NCBI RefSeq assembly: GCF_030269605.1
Contig: NZ_BSTQ01000015.1
Coordinates: 217,226 to 281,225, forward strand
Origin: Lentzea sp. NBRC 105346
Lineage (GTDB): Bacteria; Actinomycetota; Actinomycetes; Mycobacteriales; Pseudonocardiaceae
DNA length: 64,000 nucleotides
Reading direction: 5' to 3'
The position numbers and the translations under genes are program-made. Of the stretch, positions 32,755 through 40,849 are shown piece after piece; positions within the stretch are counted from its first letter, which is position 1; each line of letters opens with the position of its first letter. The notes under the pieces were generated by a model. It had not been told where the DNA came from and searched no databases. It saw only the letters and a program-made list of their open reading frames with translations.

Positions 32755-33213
32755 GTGCCTGTCTACACCTTCGTCGTCAACGGCTCGGCGGTCACTGTCG
32801 AGGCGCCCGCCGATCTGGCGTTGCTCTGGGTCCTGCGGGACAAGCTCGGGGTGCGTGGGCCCAAGTTCGGTTGCGGTATCGGCGTTTGCCGGGCTTGTAC
32901 GTCCCATTTGGACGGAGCTGAGATTCAGCCCTGCGTCACTCCGGTGGCCTCCTGTGCCGGGCGGTCCGTCACCACCATCGAGGGGTTGGCTGATGGCGAC
33001 ACTCTGCACCCGGTGCAGGAGGCTTGGCTGGAGCAGGACGTGCCTCAGTGTGGGTACTGCCAGCCTGGGCAGATCATGGCGGCGGTCGCGCTGCTGAAGG
33101 AGAAGCGCGAGCCGACCGACGAGGACATCGACAAGATCGCGAACGTCTGCCGGTGCGGTACCTACTTCCGCATCCGGCAGGCGATCAAAGCTGCGGCTTC
33201 GAAGATGGGCTGA
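32755..33213 (+). CDS. 2Fe-2S subunit of molybdenum hydroxylase (isoquinoline 1-oxidoreductase alpha type)
   Basis: 152 aa from GTG 32755 with AAGGAG 7 nt upstream. The plant-ferredoxin cluster motif is CGIGVCRACTSHLDG with a fourth Cys in IQPCVTPV. The second, all-helical domain has CGYCQPGQIMAAVALL and CRCGTYFRIRQAI. This is the two-cluster electron-transfer subunit that pairs with the preceding Moco subunit. It lacks its own signal peptide, so it is expected to be exported by hitch-hiking on its Tat-signalled partner. Confidence 0.95.
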   Translation: MPVYTFVVNGSAVTVEAPADLALLWVLRDKLGVRGPKFGCGIGVCRACTSHLDGAEIQPCVTPVASCAGRSVTTIEGLADGDTLHPVQEAWLEQDVPQCGYCQPGQIMAAVALLKEKREPTDEDIDKIANVCRCGTYFRIRQAIKAAASKMG

Positions 33214-33364
33214 ACCGGTTGCTGGGTTTGGTTTTTTGGGGTCGGTGGGTGGGGGATGGCGGTTGTCGGCGGGTTTGTGTATGTGGGCCGCGCCCGTTTG
33301 GCTTTCGTGGTGGACTTGGTTGATCTTTGGTGTCGAACATGAGGTTAAGAAGTGCCCGATGGCC

Positions 33365-33472
33365 GCGCTCTCATCGGCCAAATCGGACAACCTCAAGATC
33401 GTTGATCTTCGCGAGGGGAAGATTTGTGACGCTGGACGACACAAATCTTCCCCTCGCAAAACCTGAGAGCGC
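33365..33472. repeat. MITE-like palindromic element, copy 2
   Basis: 108 bp with terminal inverted repeats GCGCTCTCA (33365-33373) and TGAGAGCGC (33464-33472). It contains the hairpin AAGATC-GTT-GATCTT (33395-33409) and a perfect 18-bp stem (33411-33428 with 33440-33457) around an 11-nt loop. It has the same length and order of parts as copy 1, 8 kb away. The perfect stem suggests recent activity or selection. Confidence 0.82.
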
Positions 33473-33622
33473 TCCCAACAGCGATCAAGCCCGCCCGCGA
33501 ACGAAACGCCACCACGCGCGGAACCGGCAGCCAACGACAACTCAACCACGCACGGAACCGGCTGCAACCACAAGGCGACCTGGCAGGAAGAGGGGCGCGT
33601 CTGGTGGGCACCGCGCGATTGG

Positions 33623-33746
33623 GGCTTGACTTGGGGTGCGAGGCGCTACCCTCGGCGGCGCGGGCGTCTCACCTTTTGCCCGTTTGAGCCCGCCAGCGCC
33701 TCTGCCCAAAATTAGGCACAGCGCCCATGAGGTCTCAAGTCAAGCC
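33623..33746. other. Nested inverted repeats, possible structured RNA
   Basis: GGCTTGACTTG (33623-33633) pairs with CAAGTCAAGCC (33736-33746). Inside, GAGGCGCT (33640-33647) pairs with AGCGCCTC (33695-33702), and smaller GGGC/GCCC and TGCC/GGCA pairs lie further in. The whole 124-nt segment can fold into one branched hairpin, downstream of the convergent helicase and molybdoenzyme genes. Confidence 0.45.
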
Positions 33747-33824
33747 TCAATCGCAACGCAAGCACCGCAGCGCCCCGCCCCCAGGACGCCCCGGCCCCAG
33801 GCACAAACCGGACGCGCAAACCGG

Positions 33825-35483
33825 TTACCGAGCCTGGCGCTCCCGCCGGACCGTGACCCGCTTCCCCTTGATAGAGGCGTTCCGCAGCGACTCGATCACC
33901 TCGTTCGCGGCAGGCCCAGGCACCTCCACGAGCGAGAACCGATCGGTAATCTCGATCGCCCCGATGTCCCGCCCGTTCAACCGAGTCTCACCGGTGATCG
34001 CACCGACGATGTCCTGCGGCCGAATCCCGGAAGTCCGCCCAGCCCCGACGAACAGGCGAGTCATCCCCTCGGACGGCCCACGCCGAGCCGGACGCGGACC
34101 ACCACTGCGGGGCCCGCGATCGTCGCCACCACGCGGCCGGACCTCGGGGATCTCCTCCTCGTCGGCCGCGGCACCGGACGCCTCGTGCGCCAGCTTCACA
34201 GCCGCCAGAGCGATATCCATGAGGTCGAACTCGTCGGCCAACGTCTCGACAACAACGCGGAACCGCGACAGATCATCTTCCAGGAGCGACTCGTTCAACG
34301 CGGCACGAGTGAGCTCCAACTGGCGAGCCCGCAGGTCCGCAACAGTCGGGACCTTCTCGACCGCGATCTTCTGCTTGGTAACCCGCTCGATGGTCTTCAA
34401 CATCGAGTTCTCGCGCGGCTCGACGAGCGTGATCGCAACACCCTCACGCCCAGCGCGGCCCACGCGGCCAACCCGGTGCACGTACGCCTCGGGGGCGGAG
34501 GGCACGTTGTAGTTCACGACGTGCGTCAGCTGTTCGATATCCAGACCGCGAGCGGCGACGTCCGTCGCGACGAGCAGGTCGGCGGTGCCCGAACGCAGGC
34601 GCGACATCACGCGGTCGCGCTGCTCCTGGCTGATGCCGCCGTGCAGGGACTCGGCGCGGTAACCGCGGCCGTTCAGCGTCTCGGTGAGCTGGTCCACCTC
34701 GTCGCGGGTGCGGCAGAAGACCACAGCGGCCGTGGGCGACTCGACGTCCAGCACGCGGCCGAGTGCGGCGGGCTTGTGCTCGCGGCGCACCAGGTACGCG
34801 GTCTGGCGCACGCGCGGCGCCTCGCCCGGTTCGGTCTTCTCGCGGCCGATCTGGATCGACACCGGGTTGTTCAGGTGCGACTTGGCCATCCGGTCGATGC
34901 GCGGCGGCATGGTCGCGGAGAACAGCACGGTCTGCCGGTTCTCCGGGGTCTCCTGCAGGATCGCGTCGATGTCCTCGGCGAAGCCCATGTCGAGCATCTC
35001 GTCGGCCTCGTCGAGCACGGCGATGCGCAGCGCGTCCAGGGACAGCGTGCCGCGTCCGATGTGGTCGATCGCGCGACCGGGGGTCGCCACCACCACGTCG
35101 ACACCGCGCGACAGTTCGCGCAGCTGGCGGCCGATCGGCTGGCCGCCGTAGATCGGCAGCACGCGCGCGCCCAGCTGGCGGCCGTAGCGATGGATCGCCT
35201 CGGACACCTGCACGGCCAGCTCGCGGGTGGGTGCCAGGACGAGCGCCAGCGGCTTGTCGCCCTTGCCGATGTCCTCGGCGATGCGTTCCAGCAACGGCAA
35301 CGCGAACGCCGCCGTCTTGCCGGTGCCGGTCGCGGCCATGCCGAGCAGGTCGTTGCCCGCGAGCAACGGCGGGATCGCCTCACGCTGGATCGGCGTCGGC
35401 TCCTCGTACCCGAGCGTGGTCAGGGCGGCGAGGAGGTCGGGCCGCAGCCCCAGGTCGGCGAAGCCGTTGTCGGCGGATGTCAT
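33825..35483 (-). CDS. DEAD-box ATP-dependent RNA helicase (DeaD/CsdA type)
   Basis: 552 aa from ATG 35483; ATG 35492 is possible but lies too close to the AAGGGAAG ribosome-binding sequence. The Q motif is FADLGLRPDLLAALTTLGYEEPTPIQ. Motif I is AATGTGKT, motif II is DEAD (VLDEADEMLDMGF), motif III is SAT (LFSATMP), and motif VI is HRVGRVGRAGREG. The C-terminal extension includes a DbpA-type RNA-binding domain (MTRLFVGAGRTSGIRPQDIVGAITGET) and an Arg/Gly-rich linker. It unwinds RNA in ribosome assembly and mRNA decay, particularly in the cold. It is monocistronic. Confidence 0.95.
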   Translation of the reverse strand: MTSADNGFADLGLRPDLLAALTTLGYEEPTPIQREAIPPLLAGNDLLGMAATGTGKTAAFALPLLERIAEDIGKGDKPLALVLAPTRELAVQVSEAIHRYGRQLGARVLPIYGGQPIGRQLRELSRGVDVVVATPGRAIDHIGRGTLSLDALRIAVLDEADEMLDMGFAEDIDAILQETPENRQTVLFSATMPPRIDRMAKSHLNNPVSIQIGREKTEPGEAPRVRQTAYLVRREHKPAALGRVLDVESPTAAVVFCRTRDEVDQLTETLNGRGYRAESLHGGISQEQRDRVMSRLRSGTADLLVATDVAARGLDIEQLTHVVNYNVPSAPEAYVHRVGRVGRAGREGVAITLVEPRENSMLKTIERVTKQKIAVEKVPTVADLRARQLELTRAALNESLLEDDLSRFRVVVETLADEFDLMDIALAAVKLAHEASGAAADEEEIPEVRPRGGDDRGPRSGGPRPARRGPSEGMTRLFVGAGRTSGIRPQDIVGAITGETRLNGRDIGAIEITDRFSLVEVPGPAANEVIESLRNASIKGKRVTVRRERQAR

Positions 35484-35647
35484 GGCGGACATCTTCCCTT
35501 ACGCCGATCGGGGCCGCTGAACCACATCCGTCATCCGAAAGTCGATGTGGAACAAATACCACCGGATGAGACGACCTCGCGTATACGTGGAAGTAGCGGC
35601 GTTGCCGGGGAGGGCACGTCGCAACCACCACAGGGGGAGTCATTCTC

Positions 35648-36976
35648 GTGTTGTTCGACGCACGCATTGTCGGCGACGGTGTCGCCGAGGAGGCCAAGCC
35701 GAAAATCAGAGTCCTGTTCTACACCGACGGTGTCGAGCTGACCGGGGGAGGCGGTTTCTCGCTCGGCATCCTGCGCAAGCTCATCCTCGACAACCAGCCG
35801 GTCCACGCCACGTTCGAGGTCGACCTGCTCAACCGCCACACCGGCGGCCACGCGCGGAACAAGCTCACGCCGGAGCTGCTGGGCCGCTACGAGCAGGTGT
35901 GGTTCTTCGGGCTGTTCCAGTGCAACCTGCCCGGCATGCCGGAGAACGAGCTCGTCGACGCCGAGGTCGCGGCGCTGCGGACGTGGATGGACGCGGGCGG
36001 CGGGGTGCTCGTCACCGGCGACCACTCCAACCCCAGGCCGCCCGAGGCCGACCCGTCGTTGGCCGAGTACCTGAACCTGGGCCGCGCGATCTGCCACCGC
36101 ATCCCGCGCGCGGGCGAGCTGCGGGTGTGGAACGACCGGCCGGACTCGAGCATCGAGTTCAGCCACAACACCCACACGCCCGATCCGTGGGGCAGCCAGA
36201 TCAACGACCCGATTCCCAACGACCTCGACCCGTACCCGCAGGAGCTCATCCTCAAGCGCTACGGAACCAGGCCGCACCCGTTGTTCACCGGCCGGCGTGG
36301 GCCGATCACGGTGTTCCCGGACCACATGCACGAGGGCCAGCTGCTCATCCCCGAGCAGTTCCCCACCGACGTGTGGCCGTCCGGGCGTCGCGGCCAGCCG
36401 AAGCCGGAGATCATCGCCCGCGGCACCGACAAGCGCAACGGAGCGGTCTACGGCGTCACCACCGCCTACGACGGCGCCGCCGCGGGCGTCGGCCGCATCG
36501 TCGCGGACTCCACGTGGCACCACTACTTCGACCTCAACCTGTGGGGCTTCGAAGTCGGCGGTGACGTGCTGAGGAGGCTGACCGAGTACTACGTCAACCT
36601 CACGCTCTGGCTCACGCCGGCGCGGGTGCGCGAGGAGGGCAACTCGGTGCTGCTGAAGTGGGTCGCGAGCCACCCGACCGTCCAGGCGGTGCTGCCCGAG
36701 GGCACGCGCACGCCGGGCAACGCGGCGGCGAGCCTCGTCCGCGAGGTCACCGGTGGCGCGGTGCTGCCGGACCTGGTGTGGCCGCTGGAAGGTGAGCCGG
36801 TGGTGCCCGCGGACCTGTTGCTGGGCGCCCAGGTGAAGGCGGTCGCGGCGGGTGCGTCGGCTGCGGCGGTGGCCTCCGGCCTGCAGGCCGCGGTGGACGA
36901 GTACGCGGCGGAACTGCGCGCCGCATTGGGCGAGACGGAAAGCCTGAACGCTTTCATCGCCGAAGCAATCGGGTAA
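35648..36976 (+). CDS. Conserved protein of unknown function, possible glutamine-amidotransferase-like fold
   Basis: 442 aa from GTG 35648 with GGGGGAG 9 nt upstream. I do not recognise a named family. Residues 18-120 look like an alpha/beta domain (KIRVLFYTDGVEL, YEQVWFFGLFQC, LRTWMDAGGGVLVTGDHS), similar in pattern to ThuA/GATase-1-like proteins, where a glycine-rich turn follows a strand. His/Asp-rich segments follow (TGDHSNPRP, FSHNTHTPDP, DSTWHHYFDLNLWGF) that could bind metal. The C-terminal third is Ala-rich and helical. There is no signal peptide. A strong hairpin terminates it. Confidence 0.75.
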   Translation: MLFDARIVGDGVAEEAKPKIRVLFYTDGVELTGGGGFSLGILRKLILDNQPVHATFEVDLLNRHTGGHARNKLTPELLGRYEQVWFFGLFQCNLPGMPENELVDAEVAALRTWMDAGGGVLVTGDHSNPRPPEADPSLAEYLNLGRAICHRIPRAGELRVWNDRPDSSIEFSHNTHTPDPWGSQINDPIPNDLDPYPQELILKRYGTRPHPLFTGRRGPITVFPDHMHEGQLLIPEQFPTDVWPSGRRGQPKPEIIARGTDKRNGAVYGVTTAYDGAAAGVGRIVADSTWHHYFDLNLWGFEVGGDVLRRLTEYYVNLTLWLTPARVREEGNSVLLKWVASHPTVQAVLPEGTRTPGNAAASLVREVTGGAVLPDLVWPLEGEPVVPADLLLGAQVKAVAAGASAAAVASGLQAAVDEYAAELRAALGETESLNAFIAEAIG

Positions 36977-36982
36977 TTCCTG

Positions 36983-37028
36983 GTCGTGAGTGTTTTCCGT
37001 TGCCCAAGCAACGGAAAACACTCACGAC
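36983..37028. terminator. Perfect 21-bp hairpin between genes
   Basis: The arms 36983-37003 and 37008-37028 are perfect complements around the 4-nt loop CCAA. It begins 7 nt after the preceding stop and ends 14 nt before the next start, so it works as terminator in this orientation. It may be one of a dispersed class of long palindromes in this lineage. Confidence 0.8.
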
Positions 37029-37042
37029 CCTATGCTGGCGGG

Positions 37043-37893
37043 GTGAAGAAGAGCCTGACGGTGTGCGCATCGCATTTGGTGACGTTGCCCACTGCCCCGC
37101 ACGGGCCGGTGCGCGCGGCCATCGACGTGGTGCGCAAGGCGGCCGACGAGTTCGACCCGGACCTGGTCGTGATCTTCGGCACCGACCACCGCCGGGCCTT
37201 CCGCGAGGTGGTGCCGACGTTCTCGGTCGTGCTGTCCGCCTCGGCGCAGGGCGACGTGCAGGGTCCGTCCGGCTCCTACGACGTGCCGTCCGAGGTGGGA
37301 CGTGAGCTGGCCGCCGACCTGATCGCGCACGACTTCGACATCGCGATCGGCTACCGGGTCGCGCTGGACCACGCGTTCGGCCACACCGCCCGCGACCTGC
37401 TCGGCAGCATCGACGCAAGCCCGTGCTGCCGGTGTTCATCAACTGCGCCAGCCCGCCCGTGGCGTCGTTCCGCCGGACGGCCTCGCTGGGGCGCCGGGTC
37501 GGGGAGTTCTTCGCCGCACGCGACGAGCGCGTGCTCTATGTCGGCTCGGGCGGCCTGGCGCACGACCTGCCGGGGTTCCGCGAGCCGGAAACCGGTGTGG
37601 TGCTGACCGAGGAGGAACGCCAGGAGTGGATCCGCCGCGTCAACGCCGAGGCGCGCGACGCGGGCACGATCCGGTCGTTGATCCAGGACTGGGACGAGGA
37701 GTTCCTGCGCGGCGTCGGTTCCTCGGAGACCGCGTGGCTCGATGAGATCGGCACCGACCTGGTGGAACGCGGCGGCAACGGCGCGATGGAAGGCCTGACG
37801 TGGGTGGCCGCCTGGGCGGCCGGCGGCGAGCCGTTGCAGACCGTGGCGCACGAGTTCGACACCTCCGGCGGCCGGGCCGTGGTGATGTCGTGA
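37043..37893 (+). pseudogene. Class III extradiol dioxygenase (MhpB-like), frameshifted
   Basis: GTG 37043 opens KKSLTVCASHLVTLPTAP and runs through FDPDLVVIFGTDHRRAF and ALDHAFGHTARDLLGSIDA, then frame is lost near 37410. The rest, KPVLPVFINCASPPVASFRR to AHEFDTSGGRAVVMS, continues in the next frame to 37893. Adding one base (GACGCC-AAG instead of GACGC-AAG) restores a single product of about 283 aa resembling 2,3-dihydroxyphenylpropionate 1,2-dioxygenase, a LigB-fold Fe(II) ring-cleaving enzyme. Both halves are well conserved, so the lesion is recent or a sequence error. The next gene overlaps its stop (GTGA). Confidence 0.82.
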
Positions 37894-38759
37894 AGGAGTC
37901 CATCGACGCGGTGCGCTCGGCGTTCATCGAGCTGGCCGCCGGGAACTTCGAGCAGCCGCAACGACTTTCGTTCTCCGAGGGACGTGCGCTGGTGATGACC
38001 GCGCACCACACGCCCACGCGGTCGACGGTGGTGAAGACGCTGTCCGTGGAACCCGATCGGAACCCCGTGATCACCGGGACCATCGTGTACTCCGACCCGT
38101 CCGGCCAGTTCACCGCCGACGCCGTGGCGTTGACGACGTTGCGCACCGGTGCGGTCGTCGGCGTGGCGACGGATCTGCTGGCGGACAAGGACGCGTCGTC
38201 GCTGGCGTTGATCGGCGCGGGCGCCCAGGCCGCCGACCAGGTGCGTGCCGTGCACGCCGTGCGGCCCCTGGAACGGCTGACCGTCTACACCAGGTCGATA
38301 GCCCATGCCGAGGCGCTGCTGGAGCTCCTGCGCGACGAGCTGCCGGGCACCGCACTGGACACGGCGCCGTCCGCCGCTGACGCCGTGTCCAATGCGGATG
38401 TGGTGTGCACCGCGACCCCGTCGACGACCCCGCTCTTCCCGGCCGAGGCACTGCCGGCACGGGTGCACGTCAACGCGATCGGGTCCTATCGGCCGGGCAT
38501 GCGCGAGTTGCCCGAGGAACTGCTCACCACCTCCGACCTCGTCGTCGTGGACGAGGTCGGAGCCGCGATGGCCGAGGCGGGCGAGATCATCGCCGCCGTG
38601 GAGGCCGGGGTGCTGAAGGTGGAGCAGCTGTGCGAACTCGGTGCCGCGCTGGGAAATCCGCCGGATCCCGGCGGGCGCACCGTGTTCAAGTCGGTCGGAG
38701 TGGCCTGTCAGGACTGGGCGGTGGCGAGGCTCCTCAGCCGACGTTCCATTTCTGGTTAA
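37890..38759 (+). CDS. Ornithine cyclodeaminase/mu-crystallin family protein
   Basis: 289 aa from GTG 37890, overlapping the dioxygenase stop. The NAD-binding Rossmann motif is LALIGAGAQAADQVRAV. The substrate region is VVKTLSVEPDRNPVITGTIVYSD and ADAVALTTLRTGAVVGVATDLLA. The C-terminus has the FKSVGVACQDWAVARLL block. Family members deaminate ornithine to proline or reduce imines such as ketimines. The protein starts about 17 residues later than usual relatives, missing the first strand, but no better start exists upstream. Co-transcription with a ring-cleavage dioxygenase suggests a small catabolic or biosynthetic unit. The 3' end overlaps GH16 by 26 bp. Confidence 0.87.
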   Translation: MKESIDAVRSAFIELAAGNFEQPQRLSFSEGRALVMTAHHTPTRSTVVKTLSVEPDRNPVITGTIVYSDPSGQFTADAVALTTLRTGAVVGVATDLLADKDASSLALIGAGAQAADQVRAVHAVRPLERLTVYTRSIAHAEALLELLRDELPGTALDTAPSAADAVSNADVVCTATPSTTPLFPAEALPARVHVNAIGSYRPGMRELPEELLTTSDLVVVDEVGAAMAEAGEIIAAVEAGVLKVEQLCELGAALGNPPDPGGRTVFKSVGVACQDWAVARLLSRRSISG

Positions 38760-39948
38760 CCCCACCGGAGCAGTCCCAGATCTGCAGTCTCGTCCCGTTC
38801 GCCGAGCTGTTCCCGGTGGCGTCGAGGCACTTGTTCGACTGCGGGTTCACGATGTCGTGCGCCCCGGTGACCGTCCACCGCTGCGCGCCCGTTCCGTTGC
38901 AGTCCCACAACTGCGTGACGGTCCCGTTGGCGATGCCGCCGCCGGACACGTCGAGGCACTTGCCCAGCGCGCGGATCGTGCCGTCGGACCCGACGGTCCA
39001 CTGCTGCGCGCCGGTGCCGTTGCAGTCCCACAGCTGTACCGCGGTGCCGTTGGCCGTGTTCGCCCCGGAGACGTCCACGCACTTGCCGCCGAGCCCGGTG
39101 ATCTGGCTGCCGCTGCTGGAACCGGAGGACACCCGCACGTAGTCGATCACGAACTGCTGCGGGAACGTCGTGCTGCCGTCGGGATCGCCGGGCCAGTCAC
39201 CGCCGACCGCGAGGTTGAGGATGATGAAGAACGGCTTGTTGAACACCCACTGCTTGCCGTTCAGGTCCGCGGGCGTGCGGCGGTGGTAGACGTTGCCGTC
39301 GACGGACCAGATGATCTCGCCGGGGTTCCAGTCGATGGCGAACGTGTGGAAGCCGTCGGCGAAGTTCGGTCCGTTGTAGGCGGCGGACAGGCCGCCCGCG
39401 CCCGAGTAGCCGGGCCCGTGGATGGTGCCGTACACGGTGTTCTGCTGGTGTCCCAGGAACTCCATGATGTCGATCTCGCCGCTGCCCGGCCACGGGTTGC
39501 CGCTGTTGATGTCGGCGCCGAGCATCCAGAACGCGGGCCACATGCCCTTGCCGCGCGGCATCTTCATCCGCGCCTCGACGCGGCCGTACGTCGTGGTGAA
39601 CCTCCCGGCGGTGTTGATGCGGGCGCTGGTGTACTGGCAGCGGCCGTACCAGCAGTTGTAGTTGCCGGGGTTCTCGCGCTTGGCGGTGATCACCAGGTTG
39701 CCCTGGCCGTCCTGGACGGCGTTGTTCGTGCCGGACGTGTACCACTGCCGTTCGTGGTTGTTGCCGTTGTTGTCGCCGGTCTCCATCTGCCACTTCGAGC
39801 CGTCCACCGGCGTGCCGGCCGGGGCGTTGAACTCGTCGGACCAGGTCACGGCCGCGCTGGCGGGGGGAGCGGGGGACGTGAGGGCGACGACTACCGAGGT
39901 GGTGACCAACAGGGCGGCAGCAAGAACAGTGCCGATGCGTCGATGCAT
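38734..39948 (-). CDS. Secreted GH16 beta-glucanase with ricin-type lectin domain
   Basis: 404 aa from ATG 39948. The signal peptide MHRRIGTVLAAALLVTTS ends near ASAAV. The GH16 jelly-roll (about residues 35-275) carries the catalytic motif GEIDIMEFLG with both glutamates, plus DGFHTFAIDWNPGEIIWSVDG. A Ser-rich linker leads to a beta-trefoil ricin lectin domain with three QxW repeats (QQW, QRW, QKW) and repeated CLDVSG/CVDVSG and LWDCNG units. It hydrolyses beta-1,3-glucan such as laminarin or fungal walls. A LacI-type palindrome lies 90 bp upstream. Confidence 0.95.
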   Translation of the reverse strand: MHRRIGTVLAAALLVTTSVVVALTSPAPPASAAVTWSDEFNAPAGTPVDGSKWQMETGDNNGNNHERQWYTSGTNNAVQDGQGNLVITAKRENPGNYNCWYGRCQYTSARINTAGRFTTTYGRVEARMKMPRGKGMWPAFWMLGADINSGNPWPGSGEIDIMEFLGHQQNTVYGTIHGPGYSGAGGLSAAYNGPNFADGFHTFAIDWNPGEIIWSVDGNVYHRRTPADLNGKQWVFNKPFFIILNLAVGGDWPGDPDGSTTFPQQFVIDYVRVSSGSSSGSQITGLGGKCVDVSGANTANGTAVQLWDCNGTGAQQWTVGSDGTIRALGKCLDVSGGGIANGTVTQLWDCNGTGAQRWTVTGAHDIVNPQSNKCLDATGNSSANGTRLQIWDCSGGVNQKWNVG

Positions 39949-40037
39949 CGAACCGACCTTTCTTCTGTTGTGCGCCCAGTGGTTCGGAAGTGTTGTCATG
40001 CCGTGACACACCGTCAACATGTAAAGGTTCTCAGAAT

Positions 40038-40051
40038 TGAGAGCGCTCTCA
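40038..40051. promoter_or_regulatory. LacI-family operator (CebR-like)
   Basis: TGAGAGCGCTCTCA is a perfect 14-bp palindrome of the CebR/LacI type (consensus TGGGAGCGCTCCCA). It lies between the divergent GH16 and DJ-1/PfpI genes, 87 bp from the first and 16 bp from the second, and probably controls the glucanase in response to an oligosaccharide. Confidence 0.7.
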
Positions 40052-40067
40052 GACTTATCCTGCTCGC

Positions 40068-40775
40068 GTGCGGATTCTTCTCCCCTTGCCCGACCGTGAC
40101 TTCGACGTCACGGAGGTCGCCGTCCCGTGGCGGCTGCTCACCGACGCCGGCCACGACGTCGTGTTCGCGACCGAACGCGGTGGCAGCGCGCCCGAAGCGG
40201 ACCCGTTGCTGCTCACCGGCGTCCTCTTCGGACAGCTGGGCGCCGAGCCGGAGCCGAAGGAGTTCTACCGGCAGCTCACCGCGGACCCGGCGTACCGCAG
40301 CCCGCTCGCGTGGGCCGACCTGAAGCCGGACGAGTACGACGGGCTGATCCTGCCCGGCGGGCACGCACCGGGCATGCGGCAGTACCTCGGCTCATCCGTC
40401 CTGCAGGAGAAGGTCCGGGCGTTCTGGGCGCTCGAACGGCCCGTGGGCGCGATCTGCCACGGCGTGCTCGTGCTGGCCCGCTCGGGCGTGCTGGCCGGGC
40501 GTCGCACCACGTGCCTGCCCAAGTACATGGAGCGCACGGCGTACTACCTCACGGCGTGGCGGCGCGGCCGCTACTACCGCACCTACCCGGCCTACGTCGA
40601 GGACGAGGTGGTGGAGTCCGGCGCCCGGTTCGAGCGCGGCCCGACCGAGCTGACCAGGCGCGGAACGGCGACCGACGACTCGCCGGCGTTCGTCGTGCGG
40701 GACGGGAACTACGTCTCGGCCCGCTGGCCGGGCGACGCGTATCTGTTCGCTCGCACCTTCGCGGAACTCCTCTAG
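40068..40775 (+). CDS. DJ-1/PfpI-superfamily protein
   Basis: 235 aa from GTG 40068. The flavodoxin-like fold is visible: RILLPLPDRDFDVTEVAVPWRLLTDAGHDVVFAT, DLKPDEYDGLILPGGHAPGMRQYLGS and the nucleophile elbow VGAICHGVLVLARSG with the catalytic Cys. A Glu before the fold (PDRDFDVTE) could complete the site. Members are glyoxalase III, chaperones, or peptidase-like enzymes. It lies next to the GH16 gene across a LacI-type operator, with the start codon only 16 bp from the palindrome, so it may be repressed together with it. Confidence 0.88.
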   Translation: MRILLPLPDRDFDVTEVAVPWRLLTDAGHDVVFATERGGSAPEADPLLLTGVLFGQLGAEPEPKEFYRQLTADPAYRSPLAWADLKPDEYDGLILPGGHAPGMRQYLGSSVLQEKVRAFWALERPVGAICHGVLVLARSGVLAGRRTTCLPKYMERTAYYLTAWRRGRYYRTYPAYVEDEVVESGARFERGPTELTRRGTATDDSPAFVVRDGNYVSARWPGDAYLFARTFAELL

Positions 40776-40849
40776 GCATGCATGTGTCCACAGTGGACAG
40801 GTGAACAAGTGATTTGACGCCGTTCGATCACCTGGGGAGTATCGGATTG

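Larger units (their letters stand above)
33214..33824. other. Long intergenic region with element copy 2 and a structured inverted-repeat segment
   Basis: 611 bp with no gene I can support. It holds the 108-bp palindromic element at 33365-33472 and nested inverted repeats at 33623-33746. It separates the molybdoenzyme genes from the convergent helicase gene, so some of this structure may stop transcription. Confidence 0.55.

Noticed and set aside
33319..33497. CRISPR array or tRNA in the palindromic repeat
   Set aside because: There is one element per site, no regular spacers and no cloverleaf; only hairpins bounded by short terminal repeats.
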